Assembly: GCA_029552745.1 (NCBI GenBank)
Contig: JAKPDK010000134.1
Coordinates: forward strand, 27,420-91,419
Origin: Candidatus Hydrogenedentota bacterium
GTDB lineage: Bacteria; Hydrogenedentota; Hydrogenedentia; Hydrogenedentales; SLHB01
DNA: 64,000 nucleotides
Direction: 5' to 3'
Shown here: piece by piece, positions 46,142 through 54,529 of the stretch
Position numbering within the stretch: position 1 is the first letter of the stretch
Layout of the letters: each line of letters begins with the position of its first letter
Made by a program: the position numbers and the translations under genes
The notes under the pieces: generated by a model
Seen by the model: the letters and a program-made list of their open reading frames with translations, nothing else
Database searches by the model: none
What the model was told of the DNA's origin: nothing

Positions 46142-47107
46142 CTATTTGGACGTATTATTTCCAACTTTGTCACGGCGCTCTTTCAGTTCGCGCCATGTTG
46201 ATAGGATGATTTTCTCCTCTTCAATGACCTTTTTGACATCGGGGTCAAGCATGACTAACAGGTCCGCAAGACGTTTGGGTCCCGACGAGCTGATTTTTTC
46301 AAATTCTTCTGTGGGACGCGTGCAGTGGACGATGATCTGGGTCACGCCGGGCTTCAACGTTTTCAACACCTGAATCAACTCTTTCTTCTTTGTAGCGAAG
46401 TCTTCGATGTCGTAGGTGCCGGTGTAGAGATCATCTAGTACGGGCAAGCCCGCCTCCCAGACCTTTTCCGCTAGTCCTTGGATTTTTTCTACCGCCTCAG
46501 CATTTTCTTTTTTGGTGTAGGTCATGTGCCCGCCGATCATCAAAATCGGGATGTTTTTCTCAATGCCGACTTTCATGTAACGTTCAAAAAAATCTTCACG
46601 GGCAAACAGGGTTCCCATGTGGGAATCAATATGGGTGATGGGCATGCCCATCCGCTCCGCACGGGCGATCTGAGCGCGGATCTCCTTTTCGATATCGTCC
46701 GGTGTGCCGAACAGGGCAACTTGTCCCACGTTATCCCAAAGGCACCCTTGTTCGTCTGTTAAACTGGGTACGGCGTCCCGTCCGGCGACAGGCATCCACC
46801 GGTAATTCTCCCATTCCGAGGTGAGCGTTAAATGCAGTCCGTTGTCCGTTTGGGGATGTTTTTTCAAATACGCGGCAAATTCTGGTACCCATCCGCAGGG
46901 CATCATCGTACTTACGGACGTGAGGATGCCATATTCCAACGCTTCGATTGCCCCCCGATTGGACGAGTGCGACATGCCCGCATCGTCGCAGTGGAAAATG
47001 ACTACCTTGGAACCCCTGGGCCATCCTAGCCGCTCGGCATAGGTGGCATCATCGGCAAACGACCCTACGGCTAAACAAAGAATCGACGTGGCAAGTATGT
47101 ATCTCAT
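46142..47107 (-). CDS. Secreted YdjC/ChbG-like carbohydrate deacetylase
   Basis: YdjC-family deacetylase of 321 residues with a signal peptide (MRYILATSILCLAVGSFA). It shows FHCDDAGMSHS (metal-binding Asp-Asp), GLHLTLTSEW and HIDSHMGT (metal His residues) and HCTRPTEEF, the canonical pattern of the family that deacetylates chito-oligosaccharides or other acetylated sugars. The ATG at 47107 follows AGGAGG. A longer open frame runs to 47314 but translates repeat copy 3 and is rejected. An exported member is less common than the cytoplasmic ChbG. Confidence 0.87.
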   Translation of the reverse strand: MRYILATSILCLAVGSFADDATYAERLGWPRGSKVVIFHCDDAGMSHSSNRGAIEALEYGILTSVSTMMPCGWVPEFAAYLKKHPQTDNGLHLTLTSEWENYRWMPVAGRDAVPSLTDEQGCLWDNVGQVALFGTPDDIEKEIRAQIARAERMGMPITHIDSHMGTLFAREDFFERYMKVGIEKNIPILMIGGHMTYTKKENAEAVEKIQGLAEKVWEAGLPVLDDLYTGTYDIEDFATKKKELIQVLKTLKPGVTQIIVHCTRPTEEFEKISSSGPKRLADLLVMLDPDVKKVIEEEKIILSTWRELKERRDKVGNNTSK

Positions 47108-47273
47108 TTTTGCGGCCTCCTGTACTACAACGGTTTGACATATGGTTGCATAGTTCCTGCGCGAAGTTCCAGTCTGTGCATGACGGCGCCTGTGGCAAGG
47201 GCTACAGAGTAGTGCAGGCATTCCTGTCTGCGCACGTCTAAGCCTTGCCCCATCCTTTTCCCCGTGCCCCCCT

Positions 47274-47393
47274 GTTGCCATTGCGAGGAGCGAGTCTTCG
47301 AAGCGACGAAGCAATCCTCCCTTTCTGTTGTAGGGGCGCTACGGGTGGCGCCCTCCCCTGTCCATGTGGTCGATTCGGCACTCCTCGCGGTGA
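47274..47393. repeat. Palindromic intergenic repeat, copy 3 (inverted orientation)
   Basis: About 120 bp, opposite in orientation to copies 1 and 2: CCATTGCGAGGAGCGAGTC then GAAGCGACGAAGCAATC at the left, CACTCCTCGCGG at the right. A GGGCGC/GCGCCC hairpin (47334-47353) flanked by a GTAGGGGC motif replaces part of the interior. It occupies the divergent gap between the deacetylase and the regulator-propeller gene. Confidence 0.8.
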
Positions 47394-47542
47394 CGACGCG
47401 GGGTCAAACTGCACGCTGGATACGGCATAGCCTCCCGGTATCTGCTGCCGAAAAGGTCATTTGCAAATCAATCGGAATCTTTGTAGCCTAAAGCGTGTTC
47501 TTGGAAAGCGGTGGGTGCTAAATAGAACTAGGAGGAGCAAAA

Positions 47543-49924
47543 ATGAAAAAGGCTTTTGTTGTCATCATGCTTGTTGTCGCCGGGACGTGCGTGTCTGGTT
47601 ATGCTGCTGAGACAGCCTCTGTAGAGGTCGGGGTGTATGGCCAAGAGACGCGGGTATTTTACGGCAAGTCAGACGGCCTGCCTTCGGAAGATGTGCGGGC
47701 GATCTTGGTATCAGCGGATGGAACGGTCTATGCCGGTACGAGCGCCGGGCTCGCCCAATGGGATCGTTCTCAATGGAATGTGGTGGTTGACGGGGCGGAT
47801 GTATATCGGTTGGCGAAAGGCGCTCAGGGCGAGGTTGTCTTTTTGGAACGTGATGGGATAAGCACGTTCGTCCCAGCCACAAAAAAAGTCGAACGGGCGC
47901 ATACCCCTTTGCCCAGCGAACTCAAGACGCCCAGTCAGGTGGCGTTTGTTCTTGTTGCAGACGGTATCTATCTGGGAACTGACCTTGGTGTGTTTTATTC
48001 GGGGCAAAAGGGCACTACGCCGAGTTTGAAGGAAGACCTTGATGGCTTGCCTGTCGGGTTACGGGTGCGAAGCGCTGCCATTGGCGCTAACAACGTCGTG
48101 GCGGTGGCTGCGGAACAAGGGGTCTTCCTGCGAAAAGGGATCGGTTCCACGTATCAGCCCTTATATCCTCATGACGGCAAACGGAGTTGGATGCCCCGAG
48201 ATGCACGGGCGGTTGGTTTTGATGGCGCCGGCAGACTTTGGCTCGCAACCCCGCAGGGGGTGGCATGCGCCCTCGGTGACACCTGGCAGTTGTTTACGGG
48301 CAAAGAAGGCTTGCCCTATAACGATTTCACGTGTTTGGCGATTGGTCCTAGAAACGAAGTGTGGTTTGGGACACGCATCGGCGCCATTCGGTACGACGGT
48401 TCCCGTTGGGCTTATCGGCAAGGGAAGCGGTGGTTGCCGGATGACCGTGTCAACGACGTTGCGGTTGCTTCTGATGGTTCTGCGTGGTTCGCGACACCTT
48501 CTGGGGTAGGTGTGATTCAGTTCAAACCCATGACGCTAGCAGATAAGGCGGAATTCTTCGAAAATGAAATTGATAAATACCACCGCCGTACAGAATATGG
48601 CTATGTGCTTGGGGTTTCTTTGCCGCGTCCGGGCGATAAATCCGAGTGGGTTCAACACGACAGCGATAATGATGGGCTGTGGACAAGTATGTACGGCGCC
48701 GGCGAATGTTTTGCCTATGCGGCGACACGGGACCCCAAGGCAAAAGAGCGCGCCAAAAAGGCATTTGAAGCCCTGAAATTCCTGGGCGATGTCACACAAG
48801 GAGGTTCTAACCCGGCTCCGAAAGGGTTTGTGGCGCGGACGGTGCTGCCCACTAGTGGACCGAATCCTAACGAGACGGAGTACACTCCCGAAAAGGACCG
48901 CGAAAAACAAAAGCGGGATGCCTATTGGAAAATTATCACCCCTCGCTGGCCTACCAGCGCAGACGGCAAATGGTATTGGAAATGCGATACCAGCTCCGAT
49001 GAGTTGGACGGACACTATTTCTTTTACGCGCAGTACTATGACCTTGTCGCGGATACAGACGAGGAAAAGGCACGGGTTCGGGAACATGTGCGCGCTTTAA
49101 CCGATCATCTGGTCGAACATAACTTTTGTTTGGTAGACCATGATGGGAAACCAACGCGCTGGGCGGTGTTTAATCCCGAAGCCCTTAATGGGGATCCGAA
49201 TTGGTATCCGGAACGCGGGCTGAACTCGCTTAGTATCCTGTCATACCTAGCGGTTGCGGAACATATGACCGGCGATCCCAAATACCGTCAAGCCGCGGAC
49301 AAACTGATTCGAGAGCACCACTACGCGCAAAACGTGCTCGTGCCGAAGGTGCATACAGGGATCGGTTCGGGAAATCAGTCAGATGACGAGATGGCGTTCA
49401 TGAGTTACTACAATATCCTTAAGTATGAAAAAGACCCAAAACTGCACGCCATCTATGCCTTTTCCCTGTACAATTACTGGCGGCTTGAAGAGCCCGAGGC
49501 GAACCCGTTTTTTAACTTCGTGTTTGCTGGCAGCGCGCTCAATAAAGAATTCGCCGACGGTTGGGGTGTCTATCAACTTACCGCGGACCCGGCTTCCTGG
49601 CTGAAACGGTCCGTAGACGAGTTGCTGCGTTTCCCGCTGGACCGCTTCGATTGGGCACACAAAAACAGCCATCGGCTGGATATTATCCCCCTGCCGAAAT
49701 ACAACTATTTCGAGGTCTATGCCGGGGAAAAGCCCTTTGGGAAAGGTTACCGTACGGATGGGTATGTTATTCCTGTGGACGAGCGGTTCTATGACCATCA
49801 CAATCATGACCCATGGACGTTAGATGTGGGCGGGGCTGGCCGCGAATTGGCGGATGGCGCCGCTTTTCTGCTTCCTTATTACATGGGGCTCTATCACGGG
49901 TTTATTCGGGAGAAGGCACAATAA
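47543..49924 (+). CDS. Secreted regulator-propeller protein with alpha/alpha-barrel-like domain
   Basis: Secreted protein of 793 residues with a signal peptide (1-22). Residues about 35-325 contain two-component-regulator-propeller repeats, for example YGKSDGLPSEDVRAI with GTVYAGTSAGLAQW, and GKEGLPYNDFTCLAI with EVWFGTRIGAI. The remaining part is helical, with WTSMYGAGECFAYAATRD and LDGHYFFYAQYYDL. This resembles (alpha/alpha)6 glycosidase or lyase barrels. No histidine-kinase domain follows the propeller, unlike hybrid two-component systems. Probably binds and processes a polysaccharide; the reaction is unknown. AGGAGG precedes the ATG. Confidence 0.8.
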   Translation: MKKAFVVIMLVVAGTCVSGYAAETASVEVGVYGQETRVFYGKSDGLPSEDVRAILVSADGTVYAGTSAGLAQWDRSQWNVVVDGADVYRLAKGAQGEVVFLERDGISTFVPATKKVERAHTPLPSELKTPSQVAFVLVADGIYLGTDLGVFYSGQKGTTPSLKEDLDGLPVGLRVRSAAIGANNVVAVAAEQGVFLRKGIGSTYQPLYPHDGKRSWMPRDARAVGFDGAGRLWLATPQGVACALGDTWQLFTGKEGLPYNDFTCLAIGPRNEVWFGTRIGAIRYDGSRWAYRQGKRWLPDDRVNDVAVASDGSAWFATPSGVGVIQFKPMTLADKAEFFENEIDKYHRRTEYGYVLGVSLPRPGDKSEWVQHDSDNDGLWTSMYGAGECFAYAATRDPKAKERAKKAFEALKFLGDVTQGGSNPAPKGFVARTVLPTSGPNPNETEYTPEKDREKQKRDAYWKIITPRWPTSADGKWYWKCDTSSDELDGHYFFYAQYYDLVADTDEEKARVREHVRALTDHLVEHNFCLVDHDGKPTRWAVFNPEALNGDPNWYPERGLNSLSILSYLAVAEHMTGDPKYRQAADKLIREHHYAQNVLVPKVHTGIGSGNQSDDEMAFMSYYNILKYEKDPKLHAIYAFSLYNYWRLEEPEANPFFNFVFAGSALNKEFADGWGVYQLTADPASWLKRSVDELLRFPLDRFDWAHKNSHRLDIIPLPKYNYFEVYAGEKPFGKGYRTDGYVIPVDERFYDHHNHDPWTLDVGGAGRELADGAAFLLPYYMGLYHGFIREKAQ

Positions 49925-50000
49925 AGGACAAAACACGTTGCCCGTGAATAGGTAGACGTACCCAATTGTTTACCTTCATCGAAAGTAATAAAATTTTTCA

Positions 50001-50029
50001 TTGATAAAATGTCGCTTCTGAGTTATAAT
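50001..50029 (+). promoter_or_regulatory. Near-consensus sigma70 promoter of the pseudopilin gene
   Basis: -35 TTGATA at 50001-50006 and a perfect -10 TATAAT at 50024-50029 with exactly 17 bp spacing, the best promoter seen in this window. The predicted start near 50036 leaves a leader of about 187 nt. Confidence 0.8.
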
Positions 50030-50035
50030 CGTTCA

Positions 50036-50222
50036 CATCAGGTGCGATGAAAGGAGGTGAGGCCGACGTCCCGGGCGCATAAGGGAGAATGCGTGCCCGG
50101 GTTGCTCAAGGCTCCCATGAGTCGTTGAGTAGGCTGTTGTTTCAATCGGGAGACGCACGGCTATATGATCATAAAAACCGCCGTGCAAAACAGTCGGTTC
50201 CTAAACCATGAGGAGAAAGAAC
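50036..50222 (+). ncRNA. Structured 5' leader of the pseudopilin gene
   Basis: Untranslated leader with several paired elements. A hairpin of CCCGGGC (50070-50076) with GCCCGGG (50095-50101) is extended by GCAT/ATGC. GCACGGC pairs with GCCGTGC (about 50155-50187). CTCAA pairs with TTGAG (50105-50129). GGGAG in the first loop could pair with CTCCC at 50112-50116, giving a pseudoknot. A perfect anti-16S sequence AAAGGAGGTGA sits at 50050-50060, far from the real start. It does not match the c-di-GMP, cobalamin or SAM riboswitch cores I know. May be a regulatory or stability element. Confidence 0.5.
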
Positions 50223-51212
50223 ATGAAAATGAAAAAAGGTTTCACCCTGATTGAGTTGTTGGTAGTCATCGCGATTATAGCGATTCTTGCCGCAATCCTT
50301 CTGCCGGCGCTTGCCCGGGCACGGGAAGCGGCGCGGCGTTCCTCCTGCCAGAACAACCTGAAGCAGTGGGGTATCGTCTTCAAGATGTTCGCCAGTGAGA
50401 ACAAGGACAAATGGGTTACCCGCTATGTCCAGTACAATCGTGAAGTTGCACAAGTGCTCAGTGGTGAACGTGGTCTGTGGGGCGGTCCGGATGGCTTATA
50501 TATTTATCCGGATTACCTGACGGATCCGTTTATTGACCTTTGCCCGTCTGACGGTGAAGCACACACGGACATCTACCAAGTTGGCCTTCCGCGTATGCTT
50601 TGGGGTTCTTCGATTCAGAGCCCGGTGCATTCCACGTGGGCGACTTATCAGGGCCACCTGTTCTACGGAGCCCCCGTGGGAACGTCCGAAAACGGGCAAA
50701 CGGGTGTTCTGCAGAAAGTGCTGCGTTGCCCGGGTTGGTCCTATGCCTATATCGGCGTGGTCGTTAAACCCGAGTGGACCCGTACGGTCCAGAACCTCCA
50801 GGAGTTGAGCATCGCCATTAACAACAGCGCCACCGATACGCCTCCGGGCGTTGCGACGTGGGGGGCTTTGGGTCCGTATTCGGGTGACCCAAGCATTACC
50901 CTGACGGGATTTGGCAGCGTCAAGCTCATGAAGCTGAAGGAAGGCATTGAACGCTTCATGATCACCGACATCAACAACGCGGCGGGTTCTGCTCAGGCTC
51001 AGTCCACGATACCGGTCTATTGGGATACCAGCCGCGGCTTCTTTGGCGATTATGCCGGTGAGGTGGATATCAACGAGTTCAACCATATCCCGGGTGGTTC
51101 GAACACCCTTTACATGGATGGACACGTCGAATTCATCAAGTATCCTGCGCCGGCGGGCAGCGCGAGCGCTTGGCACATGACTAAAGATGCGGTGACTCAG
51201 GCGTACTTCTAA
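50223..51212 (+). CDS. Type IV pilin-like (pseudopilin) protein with H-X-DG C-terminal domain
   Basis: Prepilin-type protein of 329 residues. Residues 4-10 give the KKG/FTLIE cleavage and methylation motif, with Glu at position +5, then the hydrophobic helix [20 protein letters not shown]. The C-terminal [19 protein letters not shown] contains a His followed by Asp-Gly about ten residues later, the processing-associated H-X-DG signature of planctomycete- and Lentisphaera-type prepilins. It begins with ATG at 50223 after AGGAGA. Neither an assembly ATPase nor a peptidase gene is in the window. Probably major surface filament or secretion pseudopilin. Confidence 0.9.
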   Translation: MKMKKGFTLIELLVVIAIIAILAAILLPALARAREAARRSSCQNNLKQWGIVFKMFASENKDKWVTRYVQYNREVAQVLSGERGLWGGPDGLYIYPDYLTDPFIDLCPSDGEAHTDIYQVGLPRMLWGSSIQSPVHSTWATYQGHLFYGAPVGTSENGQTGVLQKVLRCPGWSYAYIGVVVKPEWTRTVQNLQELSIAINNSATDTPPGVATWGALGPYSGDPSITLTGFGSVKLMKLKEGIERFMITDINNAAGSAQAQSTIPVYWDTSRGFFGDYAGEVDINEFNHIPGGSNTLYMDGHVEFIKYPAPAGSASAWHMTKDAVTQAYF

Positions 51213-51233
51213 GATTAACCTGTGGTTTTGTGG

Positions 51234-51263
51234 CGACGGCTTCGCGACGGTGCGAAGCCGTCG
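51234..51263 (+). terminator. Strong hairpin after the pseudopilin gene
   Basis: Perfect 12-bp stem, CGACGGCTTCGC at 51234-51245 with its complement at 51252-51263, and a 6-nt loop. There is no T-run, and the small lipoprotein ribosome site starts about 12 nt later, so it may act as a stabilising or processing structure rather than a full terminator. Confidence 0.6.
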
Positions 51264-51289
51264 TCCTTATGAGAAGGGAGGTTCCAGAA

Positions 51290-51544
51290 GTGAAGCGTTT
51301 CATCAATATTTGTCTTGCGGTTGCGATTTCATTGGGTTCCGCAGTGGTGGTAGGATGTGGCGTCAAGGACACCACGAAAGAAGAACGACTGAAAGACTTT
51401 AACCCTCAAGTAGAGAATGCAATGCGCAATAACGAGCGCCGGCGCTCGATGCGCGAAGAACAAGAAGAGATGCGTCGGATGCAGCAAGGCGGCGGTGCTG
51501 CGCAGCAACAGCAGGCGCCAGCACAGCAACAGCAGGCTCAGTAA
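51290..51544 (+). CDS. Small Gln-rich lipoprotein
   Basis: An 84-residue lipoprotein I do not recognise. The signal peptide (about 1-19) ends in a lipobox, VVVGC. A charged helical segment follows (about 28-60, RRRSMREEQEEMRRMQQG), then a tail of glutamine, alanine and proline (QQQQAPAQQQQAQ). The GTG start at 51290 lies 8 nt after GGGAGG and fits the signal; an ATG at 51269 in the same frame is the alternative. It follows the pseudopilin gene and precedes a strong terminator. Confidence 0.75.
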   Translation: MKRFINICLAVAISLGSAVVVGCGVKDTTKEERLKDFNPQVENAMRNNERRRSMREEQEEMRRMQQGGGAAQQQQAPAQQQQAQ

Positions 51545-51575
51545 AAGTCTTTACAAAAGACCTTTTACCCACCAG

Positions 51576-51602
51576 AAGCAAGGCAGAAAGCCTTGCTTTT
51601 TT
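51576..51602 (+). terminator. Rho-independent terminator
   Basis: AAGCAAGGC (51576-51584) and GCCTTGCTT (51590-51598) form a perfect 9-bp stem with a 5-nt loop, followed by a run of Ts to 51602. It ends the pseudopilin/lipoprotein unit; the protease gene converges from the other side. Confidence 0.88.
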
Positions 51603-51608
51603 GTTCTG

Positions 51609-52262
51609 TTACAGGGGTAAGGCGAAAGATTGCACGGCATCAAATAGGGGCGCCAAAAGGCGAAACAGGGGACGTGCGGCGATTACTGCGATAAGAATGC
51701 CGAAGGGACCGATGCGTTCCAGTGCTCGCTGTCCGGAAATGGGCAGAAAATACATCAAGACATGATGTCCATCTAATGGCGGCACGGGGATAATATTGAA
51801 AAACGCGAGCACCATGTTGATGGTGATCATCGAGATGAGAAAGAGATAAACCAGTTCGGGCTGTGCCGGCAAAATACCGGCGTCTATCGAGGTCACCAGA
51901 ATACGGCTGACTCCCACGAAAAACGCGGCAATTAGCAGGTTCGATACCGGACCTGCCAAGGCGATCAATACGGGATCCCGACGTTGATTACGTAAGTTGC
52001 GGGGATTGTAAGGCACTGGTTTCGCCCAACCAAAGACAAATCCGGAACGACTCACGGCAAGAAGAATCGGCAGAAGCACCGTGCCAATGGGGTCAATGTG
52101 CGCCAGAGGATTCAGCGTAACGCGGCCTAACATTTTTGCGGAAGGATCGCCGCAACGATAGGCAATCGCGCCATGAGCCGCCTCGTGGAAACTCAACGCA
52201 AAAAGAAAACAAACATAATAGATAACGTAAATTGCTATGTCGTTAACGTCCACTGTCCACAT
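51609..52262 (-). CDS. Site-2-type (M50) membrane metalloprotease
   Basis: Intramembrane zinc protease of the YwhC/FtsH-independent S2P group III, 217 residues with several transmembrane helices. HEAAH within LSFHEAAHGAIAYRCGD gives the zinc ligands and catalytic Glu. NIIPVPPLDGHHVL near residue 170 carries the conserved N-P-x-P-P-L-D-G third-ligand motif. The MLGRVTLNPLAHIDPIG segment is also typical of this group. The ATG at 52262 lacks a good ribosome site. Natural substrate unknown; no sigma or anti-sigma gene adjacent. Confidence 0.9.
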   Translation of the reverse strand: MWTVDVNDIAIYVIYYVCFLFALSFHEAAHGAIAYRCGDPSAKMLGRVTLNPLAHIDPIGTVLLPILLAVSRSGFVFGWAKPVPYNPRNLRNQRRDPVLIALAGPVSNLLIAAFFVGVSRILVTSIDAGILPAQPELVYLFLISMITINMVLAFFNIIPVPPLDGHHVLMYFLPISGQRALERIGPFGILIAVIAARPLFRLLAPLFDAVQSFALPL

Positions 52263-52383
52263 CCAACGTTTTACATACCACGTGACGCCCAGTACTATAC
52301 GGAACCCGTGTGCGTTGCGTCAATGCTTTGCATTCGTCCTGTGTCTGTTTAGAACAACTATTTTCGCTTACTGCCCCCCTTAC

Positions 52384-52526
52384 TGTCATTGCGAGGAGCG
52401 AGTCTTCGAAGCGACGAAGCAATCCCCTCAACCGCGGAGCGCAAGAGGACGGAAAACATGGACAAGGACTTCCCCTGCTTTCCGGGGGATTGCCACGTCG
52501 TGCCTGACGGCACTCCTCGCAATGAG
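52384..52526. repeat. Palindromic intergenic repeat, copy 4 (inverted orientation)
   Basis: About 143 bp bounded by TGTCATTGCGAGGAGCG on the left and CACTCCTCGCAATGA on the right. It carries GAAGCGACGAAGCAATCCCC and GATTGCCACGTCGTGCCTG internally, the reverse complement of copy 2. It sits in the 452-bp divergent gap between the protease and the next gene, where I see no other clear feature. Confidence 0.85.
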
Positions 52527-52714
52527 AGTGCGTAGCAATTCCAACTCGGGGGGAGGTTTTGCGGCGCCTACAAAGTCACGCCTTCTTTCATGATTAGGGA
52601 AGATGGTAGGATTAGACTCGTGTTACTATTGACGTTGTGAATTAAATGTGACGTCGTGAATTAAATTGTCAACCTGATAGGTGGACTCGGGAGAATCCCC
52701 TTGAAGAGGTCATA

Positions 52715-53164
52715 ATGGAACGCGGGTTTTCATGTAGAGCGAGTTATTTGATTGTAGAAGTCACTACCGATTTCCAGAATGTGTTCCGCCGTTACACGGT
52801 GTCGGAATGTCGTTGTGGGATGGAGTTGCCGCAGCCTTCTGTTTTGGAACGTTTTCTATTAGGAAAGCGGGTTTCAGACGTGATGGGTTTGGCGTTTACG
52901 AAACCCGTGCTGGACGATGTGGGAAAAGAGGATGCCGTGTTGACACTGCAACGTCTTCACTGGGAATGTGTTCGGTCGGCTTTGGAGCTTCTCGTTGGCG
53001 CGGCATCGGAAAAAGAGAATCAGAAAATCTCAGCCGTGCAGATTACGCAAGATGGCGAAGAGACCACGATTCGGGCAGTGTTTACGGCAGCCGCGGTTGA
53101 AAAAGCCGCAACAAACCCCGCACACTGTTGTTGTAGGCGTGTGTCTATGCCGAATTCTTTATAG
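52715..53164 (+). CDS. Hypothetical protein, possibly NifU-N/IscU-like
   Basis: A 149-residue protein. Residues about 47-95 follow the pattern of the C-terminal half of NifU/IscU scaffold domains: [10 protein letters not shown] (GK-x-V-[DS]-[DE]), then a gap, then [14 protein letters not shown] where family members have a Cys followed by an A-x-x-AL helix. Other cysteines are SECRCG near 33 and a CCC run near the C-terminus. The usual N-terminal GxxCGD motif is missing, so an iron-sulfur scaffold role is uncertain. IspG, an iron-sulfur enzyme, is directly downstream (50 bp). Confidence 0.55.
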   Translation: MERGFSCRASYLIVEVTTDFQNVFRRYTVSECRCGMELPQPSVLERFLLGKRVSDVMGLAFTKPVLDDVGKEDAVLTLQRLHWECVRSALELLVGAASEKENQKISAVQITQDGEETTIRAVFTAAAVEKAATNPAHCCCRRVSMPNSL

Positions 53165-53214
53165 TCCGTTTTGTTTGGAATCGGACTTCTATAACTTATT
53201 CGAGGACGTTAGAT

Positions 53215-54447
53215 GTGGTTTTGAAAGAACGCAAACAGACTATACCGGTTCGGGTTGGGTCCGTCGTCGTGGGGGGAGATGCCCCTGTGCGGGTGCAATC
53301 CATGACCAACACAGAAACAGCCGATGCGGTTGCCACGGCGAAGCAGATATGTCAGTTGGCGGCGGCAGGCTCTGAACTCGTCAGGATAACGGTGAACGTT
53401 TCCGAAGCGGCGGCGGCTGTGCCTGAGATCTGCGCGCGGGTACGTGACGCCGGTTACCAGGTACCTATCATTGGGGATTTTCATTACAATGGTCATAAAT
53501 TACTGACGGAATATCCCCAATGTGCCGCTTCGTTGGACAAATATCGTATCAATCCGGGCAATGTGGGACACGGCAAGAAACGGGATGAGCGATTTTCTAC
53601 TATTTGTGCAATTGCGCGAGACTTGGGCAAGGCAATTCGCATCGGAGTGAATGTAGGTTCGTTGGATGAGGAACTGGTGACGTCTCAAATGCAAGAGAAT
53701 GCCCATAAAGGACTTGGAAAGACGTCGGAACAGGTCATAAACGAGTGCATGGTAATTTCCGCCCTTCGTTCTACCGAGTTGGCGATGAACGCGGGGCTAT
53801 CCGCAGACCGAATCATTCTTTCCTGTAAAGCGTCAAAACCGCTCGACCTCATAGGGATTTACAGGACGCTGGCGGCACAATGCCGCCAACCGCTCCATGT
53901 GGGATTGACAGAGGCGGGTATGGGCATGAAAGGAATTATTTGGTCTGCTACTGCGCTCGGGGTATTGCTTGCCGAGGGAATAGGGGACACGATTCGTGTT
54001 TCGTTGACGCCGCAGCCCAACGGCGACCGCCGCGAGGAGGTCTACGCCGCTTGTGAAATTCTGCAATCATTGGGATTGCGATCGTTCGCGCCAAGTATCA
54101 CGGCATGTCCCGGATGTGGACGGACAACCAGCACGACCTTCCAACGACTTGCGGAGCTTGTGCAGGAACACATTCGTCAACGCATGCCAGACTGGCGTGT
54201 GCGGTGTCCCGGCGTTGAGAACATGACGTTAGCTGTAATGGGCTGTGTGGTAAATGGACCCGGGGAGTCGCGCGCGGCGAATATTGGCATTAGTCTGCCG
54301 GGTACAGGCGAAGCGCCCAGTTGTCCTGTTTTTATTGATGGAGAAAAAACAACGACGTTGGCCGGTCCTCCGGAGGAGCTTGCGCGGGAGTTCTGCAGAA
54401 TTATTGACGAGTATGTGGAGAAAAAGTACGCTGTGGGGGTGCGATAA
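53215..54447 (+). CDS. ispG: 4-hydroxy-3-methylbut-2-en-1-yl diphosphate synthase
   Basis: Penultimate enzyme of the MEP isoprenoid pathway, converting methylerythritol cyclodiphosphate to hydroxymethylbutenyl diphosphate. The 410-residue protein is the usual short bacterial form. It has the N-terminal TIM-barrel motif [15 protein letters not shown] and the [4Fe-4S] ligand region CPGCGRTTS near residue 300 with CVVNGPGES near 343. The start is a GTG at 53215 preceded by a GAGGA about 10 nt upstream. All conserved residues I can check are present. Confidence 0.95.
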   Translation: MVLKERKQTIPVRVGSVVVGGDAPVRVQSMTNTETADAVATAKQICQLAAAGSELVRITVNVSEAAAAVPEICARVRDAGYQVPIIGDFHYNGHKLLTEYPQCAASLDKYRINPGNVGHGKKRDERFSTICAIARDLGKAIRIGVNVGSLDEELVTSQMQENAHKGLGKTSEQVINECMVISALRSTELAMNAGLSADRIILSCKASKPLDLIGIYRTLAAQCRQPLHVGLTEAGMGMKGIIWSATALGVLLAEGIGDTIRVSLTPQPNGDRREEVYAACEILQSLGLRSFAPSITACPGCGRTTSTTFQRLAELVQEHIRQRMPDWRVRCPGVENMTLAVMGCVVNGPGESRAANIGISLPGTGEAPSCPVFIDGEKTTTLAGPPEELAREFCRIIDEYVEKKYAVGVR

Positions 54448-54529
54448 ATGAATGACGGAGTAGGCATGTTTGCTTGTATCTGGGGACCCGACGCGACATG
54501 CCGTTGTGAAGTGGGAGAGGCAATCCATT

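Noticed and set aside
47108..47314. Upstream extension of the deacetylase gene starting with MLRRFEDSLLAM
   Set aside because: It translates repeat copy 3; the ATG at 47107 has an AGGAGG site and starts a proper signal peptide.
50047..50082. 11-codon leader ORF beginning ATGAAAGGAGGTGAG
   Set aside because: Too short to support without conservation, and the apparent ribosome site is inside the ORF.
50036..50222. c-di-GMP, cobalamin or SAM riboswitch upstream of the pseudopilin
   Set aside because: The conserved cores of these classes are absent; only generic hairpins are seen.
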